64,000 nt of DNA from Lepisosteus oculatus (GCF_040954835.1 NC_090708.1:27726001-27790000), one strand, 5' to 3'. Shown: positions 21,340 through 33,582, counted from the stretch's first letter. The notes: a model not told the origin generated them from the sequence alone. Translations and numbers: made by a program.

Positions 21340-21610
21340 AGGAAGGACTAAGGAAATTGTCATCTGTTGTTGAAGCTCTGTGAGCTCAGTGACTTTGAGA
21401 CCACTTGTTATCCCAGGTTGTTTGAATCGCCACAATTCAAATAGAGAAAAAAGAGCTGACTGACAAGATTTAAGATGTGGCTGTCAATGTTGGATTAAAA
21501 AAAACACGTTGCCCGATGTTAGTTGCATTGCTGGAAAAATAATTTTATTTAGAGAGACTGGATAAATAATTCAAGTGTTTTTTTAACTTCCTGAAAAACA
21601 AGTAATAATT
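21340..21610. repeat. Inverted duplicate of 39590-40680
   Basis: Read on the opposite strand this stretch matches 40560-40680 and 39590-39760 in order (shared phrases such as CCACTTGTTATCC and TTCAAATAGAGAAAAAA against their complements). The middle of the 39.6-40.7 kb copy is absent here. No function recognised. Confidence 0.6.
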
Positions 21611-21696
21611 TAACAATATGTGCAAACGTTTTTTTATGATATGTCGCTGTTGGGAATGTCTGTGGAGTGTATCTTATTTGCCTGTCTGTCCTCTCT

Positions 21697-21727
21697 CTCA
21701 ATTCAATTCAATTCAATTCAATTCAAT
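21697..21727 (+). repeat. (AATTC)n microsatellite
   Basis: About six tandem AATTC units. Confidence 0.85.
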
Positions 21728-23379
21728 GCTTTATTAGCATGACAGATGGGTACAATCAGTGTTGGGTATTTACTTTGTAATCTGTATTGCTTTGAGATGC
21801 CACTTTTAAAGGTGATATATAAAATCAAGGCTTTAACTTGCTTTAACTCCGCAAGTCTGAGTTCTTGTGTCTGTCCTATCCGAGCCCGAAAGTATTACAA
21901 TATGTATCTTTATAGCATGTGGTGTACAGCTTTTTAGTATAGATTACACTTTTCTAAAATGTATTTAAAAAAAACCGATTACAATCTAATCTTTCCACAT
22001 TTGATCCCAAGATCCCAAGAAAAATAAATCTAAAAGGGGAGAAAGCTATGCTGAAAGTTTATTAAGATACTTAGAAAACAAATATATCAATTTATGTTGC
22101 ATTTGTCTGATTGTGAATCAAAAAACACATATATTTAAACACGCTTTTGCGATTTAAATCAAAAAGCGATTTAAATCAATATAAATGTTTATATTGTAAC
22201 GCATAGGTGACTATTCATTGTTATTAAAATGACTTAAATCCGATCATGTTGTGATATTTAGAAATATAAAAGTCAATTAATTGTCCATAATATTGCTATT
22301 CTATTTTTTCAAAGAAATGTTTGTTAAAAGAAAAGTCGCGGCGCCAGCTGGATTTGAACACACAACCTGTAGGTTTAGTAACCAGGCACATATTTCTTTA
22401 GATACGCAATTCCATATTATATTAGCAGAAAAGCTTAAAACTACCACTTTTTTACACGCCATTTCACATGTTAGTTAAAGGAGAAATGGAATACCGGTGT
22501 GTATTTTTTCTTTAAAGAACCGATTCCTGGAATCTGACTGGCTGACACCCTTCTGAAGTGGTTCCATAATATCTGGTATACGGAAAAGAAAGCGTTGATA
22601 AAAAGGCCTGGATTCTCATGTGTCTGATACAAGTATCTTTTAATACAGTCTTTGATGTGCTCTTGAGGATCATTGTGATATTTTGAGCTCTAGTTGAATG
22701 ATAAGTGTCGCAGTTTAAATAATTTTCGTAGTAAGCTCTGTTAAAAGCAAGGGAGTTTTCATGTCCGTTGCAGTAAAAGAAAATGCCTGACAAAGTAGGG
22801 CTTGGACAGATTCCAAGTGCTTGTACAAATGTGCTAAAGAAATTAGTAAAAAAAAGTCATTCCTTTATCATATTGGCTAGCTAATGTCCTGTCCTCGTTA
22901 GATCTAAGATATGCTGTGGTGTTTGTCAAAGAAAAAACTAAACGTATTTTCATTTAAAATGACGGTTAGAAAGAATGTGGAACAGCGTAATACTTTGAGT
23001 TTACAGCTTGTCCAAAGTCATTCATTATTAATACTGTTAGTAATATCTTCAGTAAAGGCTTTGATGCATAAATATTTCTGATAAAGGTAGGTTGTGTACT
23101 TTTGTCCAACTGAGCAATCTTGCTTTCATAAAATATACCAACTTTTTAATGACTGATGATTAACATGCTGTAATACACAGTTTAAATTTAAAAGCTCAAA
23201 TGCTGTACATGAGAGGTTAAGCTTTATTGGCTCGTCCTGGCGGTTTTACAAGGTGATTCCGGATACTTTCCGGCATGACGTCAAATGCCGCGATATACCG
23301 TGTGATACTGCATTTTGATGCGACACGCCCACCGGGGTATACCGCGAAATACCCCACCCATTTTGAATGGCTGCATCTG
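21728..23379. mobile_element. DNA-transposon debris with right terminus
   Basis: Ends in TTGAATGGCTGCATCTG at 23379, the right terminus of the family seen at 525-4604. Internal blocks recur at 36420-37490, 58790-59990 and 61200-62260. It includes a SINE-tail-like segment (TTTGAGATGCCACTTTTAAAG, 21789-21809) and a tRNA-like SINE remnant at 22312-22400. The left terminus is not identified. The minus-strand frame at 22512-22793 corresponds to a conserved internal block but is broken relative to the copy at 59268-59465. Confidence 0.55.
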
Positions 23380-23459
23380 TACAGTATGGCAAACGTTGGA
23401 CTCGCAAAGAGAAAGTGAAGTCTGACTGGGAGACAACCCATTCTTGACTTTGATCAGAA

Positions 23460-24640
23460 ATTGACCAGTGAAACATACATTTGAAATGTCTTTTATTGTA
23501 GATACAGTTGCTTGGAGAAATTGGAATTACAGTCCAGTATTGCTGTGGCAACAACACAACTAACAAATCATTATTGAATATCAATTATTTCACAGTATTG
23601 TGTCCAGTTTCTAAATTGTCATACAGTATATACATACATAATATATTGGTTATATTTTGTGCTTATATATGGAAAAAAAAAGTTATATTATTAAAGACAG
23701 AGTATAAAACAGACACCAGGATAGAGTCAGATTTTATGTAAATTGCTGGTTAGATGCCACCATCCAACCCAGACTATTGCTGTTCCAAAAAATGAGTACT
23801 TAGTTTTCAGCAAGAAAACACAGTAACCTGATGTCATAGCCACTTAATTTCAGAGCGCATAAAAAAAGGAGGATTAGGATAATGAAGACTTTCATTCAAG
23901 AGCCACAAAAATTCTATAGTCAACATTCCTGGTGGTTTAAATTTATGATTTGTTTGAATTCGGAAATGACAAGTGACTTAGTGATGGATCATGTGCTCCA
24001 TAACCAAAGTTGTAACTGATAGCTGTTGAATTAGCAATATGTTTTTCTATGAAAGCATAATTCTTGCTTCAAACCCCACAGCGTCTAAGTTTGTCTCAAA
24101 GATAAGACTGGAATCTGTAATGAGTGAATTGAATTACAAACTGAGGGAACCCTGGTCATTTCTTGATTCCCATATCTGTAGATATGGTCAGTTGATATAG
24201 TTCACCAATGATGTGAATGAATGTTGAATCTGGAATAAATTAATAATATGAGGCAGACAGTCTGTGCTCTTGAAGCCACTTAGGAGCTCCAGTGTGCTTG
24301 ATGTTTTAGAGAAACAACAGCTATAGGCATGTTCCTGATTTAATAGCAAGTCATTAACACATTCCTTGCTGATGAGTATTTATACTCAATCAGTTTAATC
24401 TCTTGTAACTTTTTATAAAAACACACAATATAATTTATTACTGCATATTGTTGTATATTTGAAAGAAAACAAAAATAGATTTTACGCTAAATTTGTGGTA
24501 AATTTCCCATAAATTACCGTTACTGGAAACTTGCTACTTGTCAACACTGATTACTGCTGTATCAGGTATGTAAATGTTAGAATTAGTACTAGGTAGGTAT
24601 TAGTTAAAATCAGTATGGATTTGGGTTATATCAGAATATC
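23460..24640. repeat. OR-unit flank, copy 2
   Basis: Homologous along its length, same orientation, to 62680-63930 (shared phrases CAGACTATTG, TTTTCAGCAAGAAAA, GGAATAAATTAA, TTACTGGAAAC). It starts with a block also found at 12840-12950. This is non-coding flank of the OR duplication unit, now 39 kb from its partner. Confidence 0.6.
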
Positions 24641-24860
24641 AGAATATACCATGACACAGGGCCCACTTCATCCTCTCATTCAATTTATTTGTGCTTGTTT
24701 TTTAGAGATGCTTAATGTCTAATTCTCAGCATATTTGATTGATGGTGATTTTGTCTCCATTTCATGACTAAATACACATTAAGACTTCAATGTTAGTGTC
24801 CTAGATTAATTGAATATTTCCACAGTGTTTTACTAATGTTGTTGTTTTACTAAAAACTAA

Positions 24861-25377
24861 TGTTATGGATTCGGTAAGAGGGACCGAAACCAGTGAGTGA
24901 ACCCACTTGCGGGAGCTGACAAAGCCTAGCTGTGATCCAAAGAAAGCCGTAGTCGAAGGAACGAGCCGAGAGTCCAGGGGAAGCCAGAGATCCAAAGGGA
25001 ACGAGTTACCGAAGCCGAAGCGTGATCCGAAATCGTAGACAGTGGAGCAATCCGATAGTCCAGGGGTAGCCAGTGATCCAAAACAGAGCGTAAGTAACGA
25101 AGCCAAGCCGTGATCCGAAAAGCCGTAGTCAAAAGGGAAAAAAACGAAAACCGAAAGCCAAGACAAACACAGGGTAGAAGTAGGAGTAGCGCAACCAGGA
25201 AGCTCGAAAGGAAAACCAAGACTGAGCAAAGAGGTAGGGAAAGACAGGTGTTTAAGTAGGATGAGATGGGGGTGTGGTGGTGAATAGGAAAACAGATAGG
25301 TGAACTGATGGATTAGGGCTACGCCTACTTCTGCCTCTTCCGTTGCCGGGAGGGAGGGATCGTAACATTACCACCCC
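24861..25377 (-). mobile_element. 3' LTR of chromodomain gypsy element
   Basis: 517 bp, TGTTATGG...CGTAACA on the plus strand, so TG...CA in the element's minus orientation. It is preceded by ACTAA (24856-24860). It contains a TATA-like TTAA at 25251-25256 and, 24 bases further in, the sequence that pairs with the self-priming site (25218-25227). An internal degenerate tandem duplication of about 85 bp repeats a TCCAGGGG(A/T)AGCCAG phrase. A solo copy lies at 41607-42113. The long open frames over it are LTR shadows. Confidence 0.85.
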
Positions 25378-28300
25378 CTCTACGGGCGGCTCCTGACGCC
25401 CTAGCGGGACGATCCGGGAAGTTAAGGTGGAAGTCTTGGATGAGGTTGGGGTCCAGAATATCCTTCTCCGGAACCCACGAACGCTCCTCTGGACCGTAGC
25501 CTTCCCAATTGACTAAATATTGTAGGGATCCACGAGACCATCGGGAATCCAGGATTTTATTGACAGTGTAAGCAGGGAGTCCATCAATTACTCGAGGCGG
25601 TGGGGGTTTTTGTTGCGGTTTAGACAGGGTGGATCTGTGAAAGGGCTTAAGGAGGGAAACATGGAAAGTAGGGTGGATCCGAAGGGTAGGAGGCAAGGCC
25701 AGCCGGTAAGTTACTGGGGTAATCTGGGCGAGGACACGAAAAGGACCAATGTACCTGGGAGCAAGCTTGCCAGAAAGTTGCTTAAGAGGAAGGTTACGGG
25801 TAGACAACCAAACAAACTGACCACATCGAAGTCTGGGTGGGATACGACGGCGCCGATCAGTCACCTTCTTCTGCTGAGCTGCGGTGCGAAGAAGGGTGGC
25901 TTTGGCCTTCCTCCAGAAGGTCTGCAGGTTAGTGATGTAGTCCTGAACCGAAGGTACCTCTGTGTTGGGATGGGAGTCAGGGATAAGAGGAGGCTGATAA
26001 CCTAAGGCACACTTAAAGGGAGACATGCCAGTAGATGTGGTATACAATGAATTGTGTGCATACTCTGCCCATGGGCGCAAGGACACCCAATTATCATGGG
26101 TAGAGGAGATATAAGTCCGTAAGTAGGTCAGCAGTTCCTGATTCATGCGGATTTCTTACATGCAGATTTGGAGAAACGGTCTACCACTACCATAATAGTC
26201 ATGTGTCCATGGCTGGGTGGAAGGTCAGTAATAAAATCTACTGAGAGGTGGGTCCAAGGACGGTCAGGGATGGGTAAGGGTTGAAGAAGGCCCGCTGCCC
26301 TCATCCGGGAAGACTTCATCTGAGAACAGATAGAGCAGGCCTGGACATACTCCTTGACATCCTTGGCCATAGTTGGCCACCAGAAGTCTCTGGAGATGAA
26401 ATCCAAGGTACGCTGGAATCCAGGGTGTCCAGAGAAACGGGAGTCATGTCCCCACTGTAAAACTGCCGATCGGACGGGATTAGAGACAAATAACTTGTCC
26501 TGAGGGCACTGAGGAGGTACCGTCTGTCCAACCAAGGCTCATTGAACAATTACCTCAATGTCCCATCTTACAACTGCCAGGAACTTACCAGATGGGATGA
26601 TGGGTTCTGGAATCAATTCGGCCTCAGGGGGGTCGTGGATCCGTGAGAGGGCGTCTGCTTTGATGTTCTTAGAACCTGGAGTGTAGGTGATAAAGAAATT
26701 AAACCTGGAAAAAAAAAGGGACCACCTAGCCTGGCGAGGACAAAGACGTTTGGCCGACTGCAGATACTCCAGGTTTTTGTGATCAGCTAACCAGTGCCTC
26801 TAACCAGTGCCTCCATTCCTCCAATGCCAGCTTAATGGCCAAGAGCTCACGGTTACCAACGTCATAGTTCATTTGGGCAGAGGATAACTTCTTAGAGAAG
26901 AAGGCACAGGGGTGAAGAATCTGTTTTTCTCCATGACGTTGAGAGAGAACAGCACCCACACCATGGCCAGAAGCATCCACTTCGACTACAAAAGGCAAGG
27001 TAGGATCAGGGTGTTTTAGGATGGGGGCTGTTGTGAACAGGTGTTTCAGATGCTGAAATGCTTCTTCGGCTTGAGGGGTCCATTTGCCTTGTCTTGGTCC
27101 TTTACGGGTCAAAGAGGTTATGGGAGTGACCACCGAGCTGAAGTTTCAAATAAACTTCCTGTAAAGGTTAGCAAAGCCGAGAAATCGTTGTATGTGTTTG
27201 AGATTCTTGGGTGTGGGCCAATCAGTAATCGCCGAGACTTTACTCAAATCCATTTCCACCCCCTCTGGAGAGATGACGTAACCTAAAAAATGAATCCTCG
27301 AAGCATGGAAGGTACACTTCTCCAGTTTGACATATAGTTTATTCTTAATGAGCCGGGAGAGTACTTCTCTGACATGGAGAACATGATCCTGGAAGGAATC
27401 AGAAAAAATTAGAATGTCATCTAGATAAACCAAGACAAATCTTTGTAGGAGATCACGAAAGATGTCATTAATAAAAGACTGAAACACTGCTGGGGCATTA
27501 ATCAAACCAAAGGGCATGACCAAATATTCGTAATGTCCATGGGTTGTCATGAATGCCGTCTTCCACTCATCCCCTTCCCGAATGCGGATTAGATTATAGG
27601 CCCCTCGTAAATCCAGTTTGGTGAAGATCTTGGCCCCATACACAGACTCAAGTGCTGCTGGAATTAAAGGAAAAGGGTACCGATTCTTGATTGTGATCTC
27701 ACTGAGGCCACGATAGTCGATGCAGGGACGGAGACCACCATCCTTCTTTTCCACGAAAAAAAAACTGGCACATGCTGGTGAAGTGGATGGACGAAGTCCA
27801 GCCTTCAGAGAATCTTGTATGTAAACTTTCAGGGCCTCAAATTCAGAATTGGAGAGCGGAAAAATACGACCTTTAGGAGGGATAGTACCTGGCAAAAGGT
27901 CAATGGCACAATCATATGGTCGATGAGGTGGGAGGGCCAAGACCTCCTGCTCATTAAAGGCTTCCTGTAGATCAGAATATTGAGGGGGTATGGTAGGAAC
28001 CCCTGAAGGGGATGTCGCCGTGAGTGCAATTCTTACTGGTAGACGACAGCAATTTCTAATACATCTGGGTCCCCAAGCTAAAAGTTCTTTACGGGACCAA
28101 GAAATGTAAGGGTCATGCTGTTGTAGCCAAGGAAAGCCTAGCACCAGAGGATGTGTTGGGGTCTCAAGGAGATAAAACCAGACGTCTTCCACATGGGTGG
28201 CGCCAATCTGCAAGCTTATAATTTAAGTTTGCCACCTAATAAGTCCTGGAGATACGGGGGAGCCATCAATAGATTGAACACGAAGAGGTGTGGTCACCAG

Positions 28301-29320
28301 GGTCAAGGGTAATTTCCAAGTTCGAGCGATGGAGGCGTCTATAAAGTTTCCTGCCGCCCCTGAGTCTATAAAAGCAAGAAGAGGTCTCCTTTCATTACCC
28401 CAGAATATTGTAGAACGAATAAAAAATCCTGAGGAAAACTGAGGGGATTGAGTAACCTCACTCACCTTAGGATCTTGAGAAGGTGGGCGGCGCCTCAAGG
28501 ATGAGTATGAAGCAGGGCAGGCCGCTTTAAAGTGTCCTAATTTCCCACAGTACATGCAGCGACCCTCTCGTTGGCACCTCTCTCGTTCTTCAGGGGTTAA
28601 CCGGGTGCGGGCTATTTCCATAGGTTGTTCTGAGTCGAAACATCTGATAGGTGATAGCCGAGGAGCCTCTAGTATTGGGGTCTGAGATCTTTCAGCACTC
28701 CTTTGATGAATTCTGAGTTCTAATTCCAACACCTGTGAAATTACTTCCTCCAAGGTACTGCCCAGTTGCGGCATATTTACCAGATGGTCCTTTATTTCTT
28801 CACTATAGCATAATCTTGTACAGATCGGCAGCCGGGTGGATGGAGGAGAGGCGGAAGGCAGAGTCTTGACCAACTACGGGACGATAAAAAAAACCCTTAA
28901 ATTTTCCTAAAAAGAGATCATAATCCTGAACTTCAGGAGCCCCGGGATCAAACAGAGCAGTAGCCCATTCCAAAGCGCGGCCAGTAAGCAGTGAAACTAT
29001 GAAGGCGATCTTATCCTGAGAAGAAAAAAAAGTTTCCGGATTGAGCCTGAAAACCAGCGCACACTGTGCTAAGAAACCCCGACATTTCGTAGGGTTGCCG
29101 TCAAACCTGTCAGGTGGAGTTAGAAGAGGTCGAGGGGCAGGTGTAGGAGCTGGCAGTGGTGGAGCCGAAGCGGCAGCTCCAGCGTTGCTTCCTCGACTGC
29201 CGATGGGCGGCATTGCAGACAGGTGCGCAGAGATCTGTTGGACGGAGCCTGTAGCTGGAGTAAGGCTTGTCCGTGCTGATCCAAAGCCGAGCGAATCTCC
29301 TCTTGCTCCGCTGGGTCCAT
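25325..29320 (-). pseudogene. Gypsy gag-pol with chromodomain (sushi type), inactivated
   Basis: Gag starts at the ATG at 29320 (MDPAEQEE). A zinc knuckle CMYCGKLGHFKAAC is at about 28530-28575, protease IDSGAAGNFI at 28330-28370, and RT follows, with YLDDILIFS near 27405-27435. RNase H ([15 protein letters not shown]) is near 26960-27000. An integrase N-terminal zinc region (GHPG...CSIC) precedes a cut core. The C-terminal chromodomain ([18 protein letters not shown]) is near 25470-25520. Breaks: frameshifts near 29220 and 28805; in-frame stops near 28220 and 27145; a 13-bp tandem duplication in RNase H (26788-26813); and a deletion at about 26150 removing most of the integrase catalytic core, including its second acidic residue. 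Sushi-type chromoviruses are common in fish. This copy cannot transpose itself. Confidence 0.9.
25378..25391 (-). promoter_or_regulatory. Polypurine tract
   Basis: The minus strand reads AGAGGGGGTGGTAA directly before the 3' LTR, the usual plus-strand primer position in LTR elements. Confidence 0.6.
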
Positions 29321-29328
29321 GTTAAGGG

Positions 29329-29338
29329 GCTCAGTATT
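29329..29338 (-). promoter_or_regulatory. Self-priming binding site of gypsy element
   Basis: One base after the 5' LTR the minus strand reads AATACTGAGC. It does not begin TGG as a tRNA site would. It is perfectly complementary to GCTCAGTATT in the solo LTR (plus 41964-41973) and one mismatch away in the 3' LTR (25218-25227), just downstream of the TATA-like box. This is the arrangement of Tf1/sushi self-primed elements. Confidence 0.65.
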
Positions 29339-29339
29339 C

Positions 29340-29479
29340 TGTTATGGATTTGGTAAGAGGGACCGAAACCAGTGAGTGAACCCACTTGCGGGAGCTGAAA
29401 AAGCCTAGTAGGCGTAGCCCTAGTCCATCAGTTAACCTATCTGTTTTCCTATAAACCACCACACCCCCATCTCATCCTA
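29340..29479 (-). mobile_element. Rearranged 5' LTR of gypsy element
   Basis: Only 140 bp. Positions 29340-29408 match the first 69 bp of the other LTR (two differences). Positions 29407-29479 match 25257-25329 in inverted orientation (about four differences in 73). Most of the LTR, including the transcription start region, is missing. ACTAA follows directly (29480-29484), matching the five bases before the other LTR. Confidence 0.75.
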
Positions 29480-29559
29480 ACTAATTAATGAGGTCAAGCT
29501 GGCTTTTAAGATCATGCAATGAAAATATGCAGTGGATAATGCATTTTATCACAAAATGC

Positions 29560-30287
29560 TGTAGCGGCGAGGCTTATTAATAAGGCAGAATTAAGTGTTT
29601 CTGAGCTTTCCCAAATTAGGCCTCATCTCTCTGTTCATCTCTGTGATGCAGCCACAGAGAAACTATTCATGCAGGCTGATTTAAGGTTTCCTTTGATAAG
29701 GTTTCCTAGGACAGCTCCCAAATGGGGATGCACTTAACTAAGCCTGGCTATCATGATCAGTGGTCATCCATTGGCGCCTATCTGTCAAGGGAGTGCCAGA
29801 TGGACATCTGGACTGTATTCCTAAGTGTCAGGAGTAAGTGACTCATATCTCACCTTGATCAACCAATCAGGGACTGGTAGGGCCGAGTAACCCACGTTGG
29901 ACTCTGATGCCCAAGAATTATGTACTTGTTTTGAGTATCTAATGTAGAAGTTATAACCAAGTTCATTTCCAAAACGGTCTAAATGAATGATATACTGAAC
30001 GTATGTCCTCTTGATATATGTAACTCTTTGTAACTGACTGAATATATACCTTTTGTATTCTGATAACCTTCTCGATAAGATCTGTTAGTTTTACATGCAT
30101 ATTCTATGTATTAATAAATGTATCCTCGTGTATTAGTAATGTGTGTGTGCGTTGTTTGAGTTATGTCGCATGCTTGGATTCTAAAGCCATAAAAAGAATC
30201 AATTTTGTGATTTACTGCTACAATTAATAATTGTCCCAGTAGATGCCCAAACCCTACAGAACTGGTGCCTTCAGAGAGCACACTACA
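29560..30287 (+). mobile_element. Internally deleted solo LTR, family A
   Basis: Begins TGTAGCGGCGAGG and ends GAGAGCACACTACA. Compared with the 1412-bp copy at 42578-43989 the middle (equivalent to about 42930-43620) is missing. Flanks are ATGC and ATGT, a 4-bp target duplication with one transition. Confidence 0.8.
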
Positions 30288-30321
30288 ATGTTATAAATAA
30301 TAGATTAAGAACATTTACATA

Positions 30322-32690
30322 CAGATGCAGCCATTCAAAACAAGCGGGTGATACCGCGTTAAAACGCGGTGCGCTTGTCGCAGTATAACATGGCTTACCG
30401 TATAATACAAAAACGTATTACTGTATGCAAACTGTATTGTATATGGCTGGTCTTGATACTTTAAAGAAAAAATACACACCAGTACCAGTAAATATTCAAA
30501 GCATCAAAGTCTTACATGTGGTTATTTCAGAAATGTTTTTACGTGCTCCTTGCTCTCTCTGACCATGTTACTGTACTGGACATTAATACAGTATACAGTA
30601 CTCTGTGAAAAAAGTGATAGTTTTAAGCTTTTCTGCGAATACGCTCGATACCGGAGTATTTAGAATTTGATTAATAGGGTCTATAATATGGAATCGCATA
30701 ACTAAAGAAATTAATAACAATATAATTATATTCATGTACTGTAACACAAACAGTAGTATATACTGTACATATACAATATCTATTGATATGTGTATGGCTG
30801 TTTCACCATGTGTCATGTGACTGTGCTAGTGGCATGATGGTTTAAGTGCCAAACCTATAAGTACGCTGGGCAAACGTTCCGATGTCAAATTCTTCCAGCA
30901 CGGGGGTACCTTTAAAGCGGAGATGGCGGCACCAAAATTTTTTGGCGCGCCTTCTCTTTAAAGCCCTGGCCAAATATGAAGACAGTACGTACAGTTATAA
31001 TTCAAACGGAATTAAAAACTACACATCCCAGTTACCATGGTGGTGCTTGTGATCATTGCGTTTAACCAACGAAACAGGGCGAAAAATCAGTCACATGACT
31101 TTGGGGCAGAGTTTCGAAAGCTTAACCTATCAGCAACAAAGCGAAATTTACACGATAGGCTACCTCAAACTGACAGTTACATGACTGTGTATGTCGCTTA
31201 AGCCACTCCTATTTGGCATTTTAGTTATGGAGGCGAGAAGACGCCACCCCCCCCCCCCGGGTGCCTGATTTGCCACCATCTTTAACTGTTCAGTGTCCGA
31301 AATGCAGTAGCTACATGTAAGAAATAAAGTTCATCCCAGCTACAAAACATATATTTTTGTGGTAAGAGGGAGCAAAACATCAGTATTTACTGCTATTAAT
31401 TAGTGTACGATTTATAGTTGAAATCTGAGCCTAAATATAAACTTAAAATCTCAACAAAGCAATGTAGGAAATACAGAGAAAATAAATCCTTTCTGACATC
31501 TAAAATCAGTTTCGATCAAGGTCTCTAAAACGAACAAGAAAAAGAGGATTTTCGGAGGGCAATTACACTGTGTTTATATAGAATTAGTGATTTATGAGCA
31601 ATCTAATTTCTTGTTCGTTTAAAGCAGTGAAATGTCAGCTGCAAAAGATCGCACCAGAAACAGCACTCTCTCTGCCTGTCATAGACGTTCAGAAAAGGGT
31701 GAAAGAAGTCATGTCAAGTACAATAATTCGGTGATCAATAATAACAGTTGTAGGACAAGTGATAGAGAAAGATAGAGAAAACTTAGAAAAAAAAAGATAG
31801 AGAAAAAAGATAGGCTAAAACTCAAATTCATTCTACAAATTAAGGCAAATGAAAATTGAGGACGTTGAAGTGCTAGAGGTGTAAAAAATACAAAAATGCA
31901 CATGAGCAAAAAGTTTTAGAAATGGAGAAGGTGTTGCTTTAAAATAAGCAAATAGAAAAAAAGCCATGACTATAGTGCAGAAGAGGGATGCAGGAACACT
32001 TGCTTAGATATACAAAAAAATCACAAAAAGGTGTATGTTACAAAAGAACATGCAAATATGTTCATCATGTACATGAACATGTACATCAATTTCCCTTCGC
32101 GATCAATAAAGTCTTATCTATAAACATGAAACAAAGTGAGAAAATCAGAAAATTAGCATGCATAAAAATCAGCAATTCTGTCAGTGAGCCCTAAATGAAT
32201 TAATAGCAACCATGGTTTCATGGAGGGCTTCTCAGATAGTTGGGCATTCAGGTAGATTGCCAGGTGAAAGGATTTGTAAACATACTTTGTTAAAACAAGT
32301 CAGTTTTTTCCTCAACACATAAAAGACATTTTTCCAAGAAAGTTTAGCCCTTGTCACTATTGAAACCACTAAAGACATAAATATAGAAATCATAAGATTT
32401 TTTTATTCAATGTTGGTAGGAGGACGAACTGTCAGGTTGAGCTAAGTTTATGTTTTGTCACAGAGTTGCTGAAAGATGTTAACAGTGAAAAAAGGTATTT
32501 AGAAATGAGTTATTTCAAGAAGAAAATTTTCAGAATAATTGCAAATCTAGCAGGATAGAGAAAGCACAGAAAACAGGCAGTTAGATTGATCAGATTAGTA
32601 TGAAAAGTCATTTAGCAAAGAGAATGAGAAGAGTGACAAACTAGTATACTTTAGATCTTTTTTTCTGAACCAGGGAAAATCTGATCATGT
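30322..32690. mobile_element. DNA-transposon debris with left terminus
   Basis: CAGATGCAGCCATTCAAAA at 30322 is the left terminus of the 525-4604 family. Internal blocks match it: 31405-31640 matches 2350-2510, and 31220-31262, with a 12-C run (31247-31258), matches 2021-2070 inverted. Positions 32250-32430 match 45620-45790. No right terminus could be paired with certainty, and no transposase was recognised. Confidence 0.5.
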
Positions 32691-33160
32691 TTCTCTATAA
32701 CAATAATAAAAAACTTTATTTTATATATCACCTTTAAAAGTGGCATCTCAAAGCAGTAGATGTAAAAACAGATAAAAGGACCACAGATTACAAAGTAAAT
32801 ACATATAAGAAAGACAAACAGTTAGAAGTGCTACCAAAATTAGAAAATGAAGCAGATACATACACTAAGTCTTCTGAAAAGAAAGGTTCTGAGGTTAGAT
32901 TTAAATGCACTCAGGGTATGTGACTGATATCACTGGGAATACAAATTGAGAGCTCTGGGGTGCAGCTAGAGAAGACCCTGTTACCCACAGAATGTAGATG
33001 TTCTTGAGGACAACTAAAAGACCAGATTTTGAGGATTTTGAAGTTGACTCGAAACCTGATAGATAACCAATGCAAGGACTTGAAAACAGGTGTAATGCAT
33101 CCCTGATAGGATTCTCGCTGTCATATTCTGAACCTATTGAAGATTGCTCAGTGTGGATTT
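32690..33160. repeat. Dispersed non-coding repeat
   Basis: Starts with TTTATTTTATATATCACC and TTTTAAAAGTGGCATCTCAA, the complement of a tail seen at 21789, 57952 and 61010. It then continues into a body (GACTGATATCACTGGGAATA) of the type common in fish genomes. No coding capacity. Confidence 0.45.
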
Positions 33161-33582
33161 AATTTCCCCAGTGAACAGGATGTGCATTTATTAATTCTAG
33201 AAAAAAAGCCTTTCTTGATTTCTCTAGTTCTTAGTTTCTCTAGTTCCCTTTAAAATAAACTATTATTCCACAATGCAGAGTATTACATGGCCAGTATTTA
33301 CACATGATATTTGTGATTTAAAGAAATTAATGCAAGCAACTTTTGGAGATTTAAGTGTTGGCTGAGTTATTGCAGGATAAAAGACTACAGATGTTGGTAA
33401 GAAGAAGATAATTTTGGGAAAGCTGAGGAATAAACTGATAACAAGAACACTTCCTATGGGGTTAGGCATACTTTTGATGAAGATGATGAAGTTAACAGAA
33501 TGTATGTTTACATAGATACTGAAATGAGGATTGTATTTTAGATTTTGTGTAGTTGCTAGCATTGAACTGTGTGTTGGATGCA

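Noticed and set aside
24801..25229. A 142-codon minus-strand frame at the gypsy LTR
   Set aside because: It lies within the 3' LTR and its flank; LTR sequence that happens to be open.
25610..26005. A 131-codon plus-strand frame
   Set aside because: Antisense to the gypsy integrase and chromodomain region.
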